Assembly (NCBI RefSeq): GCF_017654505.1
Contig: NC_054548.1
Span: forward strand, 30,077,774 to 30,141,773
Source of the DNA: Polyodon spathula
Lineage: Eukaryota; Chordata; Actinopteri; Acipenseriformes; Polyodontidae
Direction of reading: 5' to 3'
Length of the DNA: 64,000 nucleotides
Both the position numbers and the translations under genes were made by a program. The notes below the pieces were generated by a model that had not been told where the DNA came from, did not search any database, and was given only the letters and a program-made list of their open reading frames with translations. Shown in pieces: positions 63,346-64,000 of this stretch (position 1 is its first letter; each line of letters begins with the position of its first letter).

Positions 63346-64000
63346 CTAAAACATACAGTACATATCACAGTTATCTTCTAGAGACAAGAGAACGGCTACT
63401 TCTGAGATGGGCCTTGAGAAGGTCTTTTTTGTCCCTTGCCTGACAACCTTCACCTCCACTTTTCTGACCATTCCGTCCTTTCCCTTGCTGGGGAAGTCTT
63501 CACAATGATTCCCATTGGCCATTTGTTCCTTCTTGCCTGACTTTCCTTCATCAGGACAACATCACCTTCCTTAAGGTTGGACCTTTTAAATTGCCATTTC
63601 CTGCAGCCTTGGAGAGTACTGAGGTACTCACTCCACCATCTATCCCAGAAGGTCTTGGCCAGGTATTGCACCTGTTTTCACTGATGCTTGAACAGCTCTC
63701 CTTTGACAAAGTCAACCTGTGGGGAAGGTGTTGCACCAATCTTCTGTGTCAGGAGCATAGATGGGGTCAAGATGAGAGGCGATTCAGGGTCTGATGACAC
63801 AGAAACTAAAGGTCATACGTTTACTATGGCACTGACCTCTGCCATAAGCGTGATTAGTACCTTGTGCATTAGCTGTGGATGTCCGACCTGAAGGAGCATG
63901 GAATCCAGGATGCGCCATGCAATTCCAATCATCCATTCCCATGTACCACCTATATGCGATGAGTGTGAGGGATTGAAAACGCAGGTACTTCTCCGATCGC
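63346..64000 (-). pseudogene. BEL/Pao integrase C-terminal region, continues beyond the window
   Basis: The minus strand from 64000 reads FNPSHSSHIGGTWEWMIGIA (integrase core), ILDSMLLQVGHPQLMHKVLI, TLMAEVSAIVNVRPLV and LTQKIGATPSP. It continues into the BEL/Pao-specific tail YLAKTFWDRWWSEYLSTLQG, KWQFKRSNLKEGDVVLMKES and RRNKWPMGIIVKT. One in-frame TGA follows VKGELFKHQ. A frameshift near 63470 interrupts the final stretch KVEVKVVRQGTKKTFSRPIS, which ends at 63348. The rest of pol and gag must lie to the right of the window. Confidence 0.88.

Overview
This is a vertebrate nuclear window, most likely from a ray-finned fish. Two syntenic protein-coding genes are visible near the left end, and the remaining ~50 kb is repeat-rich, protein-gene-free DNA. 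The repeats are Tc1-like elements, a CR1-type LINE with an esterase-bearing ORF1, a BED-finger hAT, Ty3/gypsy and BEL/Pao LTR elements, MITEs and long TA, CA, AAT and ATCT microsatellites. In my judgement this mix resembles a sturgeon- or paddlefish-like genome, but that is an inference; the species cannot be fixed from the sequence.

Layout. 1-4518: intron sequence of OBI1 (RNF219), holding a degenerate LINE ORF (1-1270) and a dead Tc1 element (1866-3388) nested in a palindromic repeat. 4519-6555: the last two OBI1 exons, plus strand. 6640-11322: intergenic and promoter region of POU4F1, with a TCTCGCGAGA promoter palindrome. 11323-12747: POU4F1 (Brn-3a), two exons, apparently intact, 362 aa. 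The order and shared orientation OBI1 then POU4F1 match the mammalian neighbourhood as I know it. 12748-42596: probable 3'UTR, then gene-free DNA with microsatellites, two Tc1 transposases, two other non-autonomous DNA elements, extreme poly-G tracts, a nearly full-length CR1-like LINE (31399-35350, minus strand), a solo LTR and a degenerate telomere-like array (41190-41640).

42602-50469 is one LTR retrotransposon on the minus strand, flanked by 5-bp target duplications. Read 5'->3' on its own strand its parts are LTR, PBS, gag with zinc knuckle, integrase with GPY/F module, reverse transcriptase, RNase H, polypurine tract, LTR. The integrase lies upstream of the RT, as in Ty1/copia, while every domain is Ty3/gypsy-like. 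That is the Gmr1-like arrangement and the most notable system here. A hAT element sits inside it; a MITE sits inside the hAT; a solo LTR sits inside the MITE.

50475-64000: gene-free DNA with a candidate conserved noncoding block, MITEs, two near-identical ~280-bp repeats in inverted orientation 6 kb apart, a Tc1 fragment, SINE-like repeats, and at the right edge the C-terminal integrase part of a BEL/Pao element that continues beyond the window.

The two cellular genes do not act in one pathway. OBI1 is a ubiquitin ligase of the origin recognition complex and POU4F1 is a sensory-neuron transcription factor; their adjacency matters as synteny and possibly as shared regulatory territory. All transposase, RT and integrase reading frames seen here are broken.
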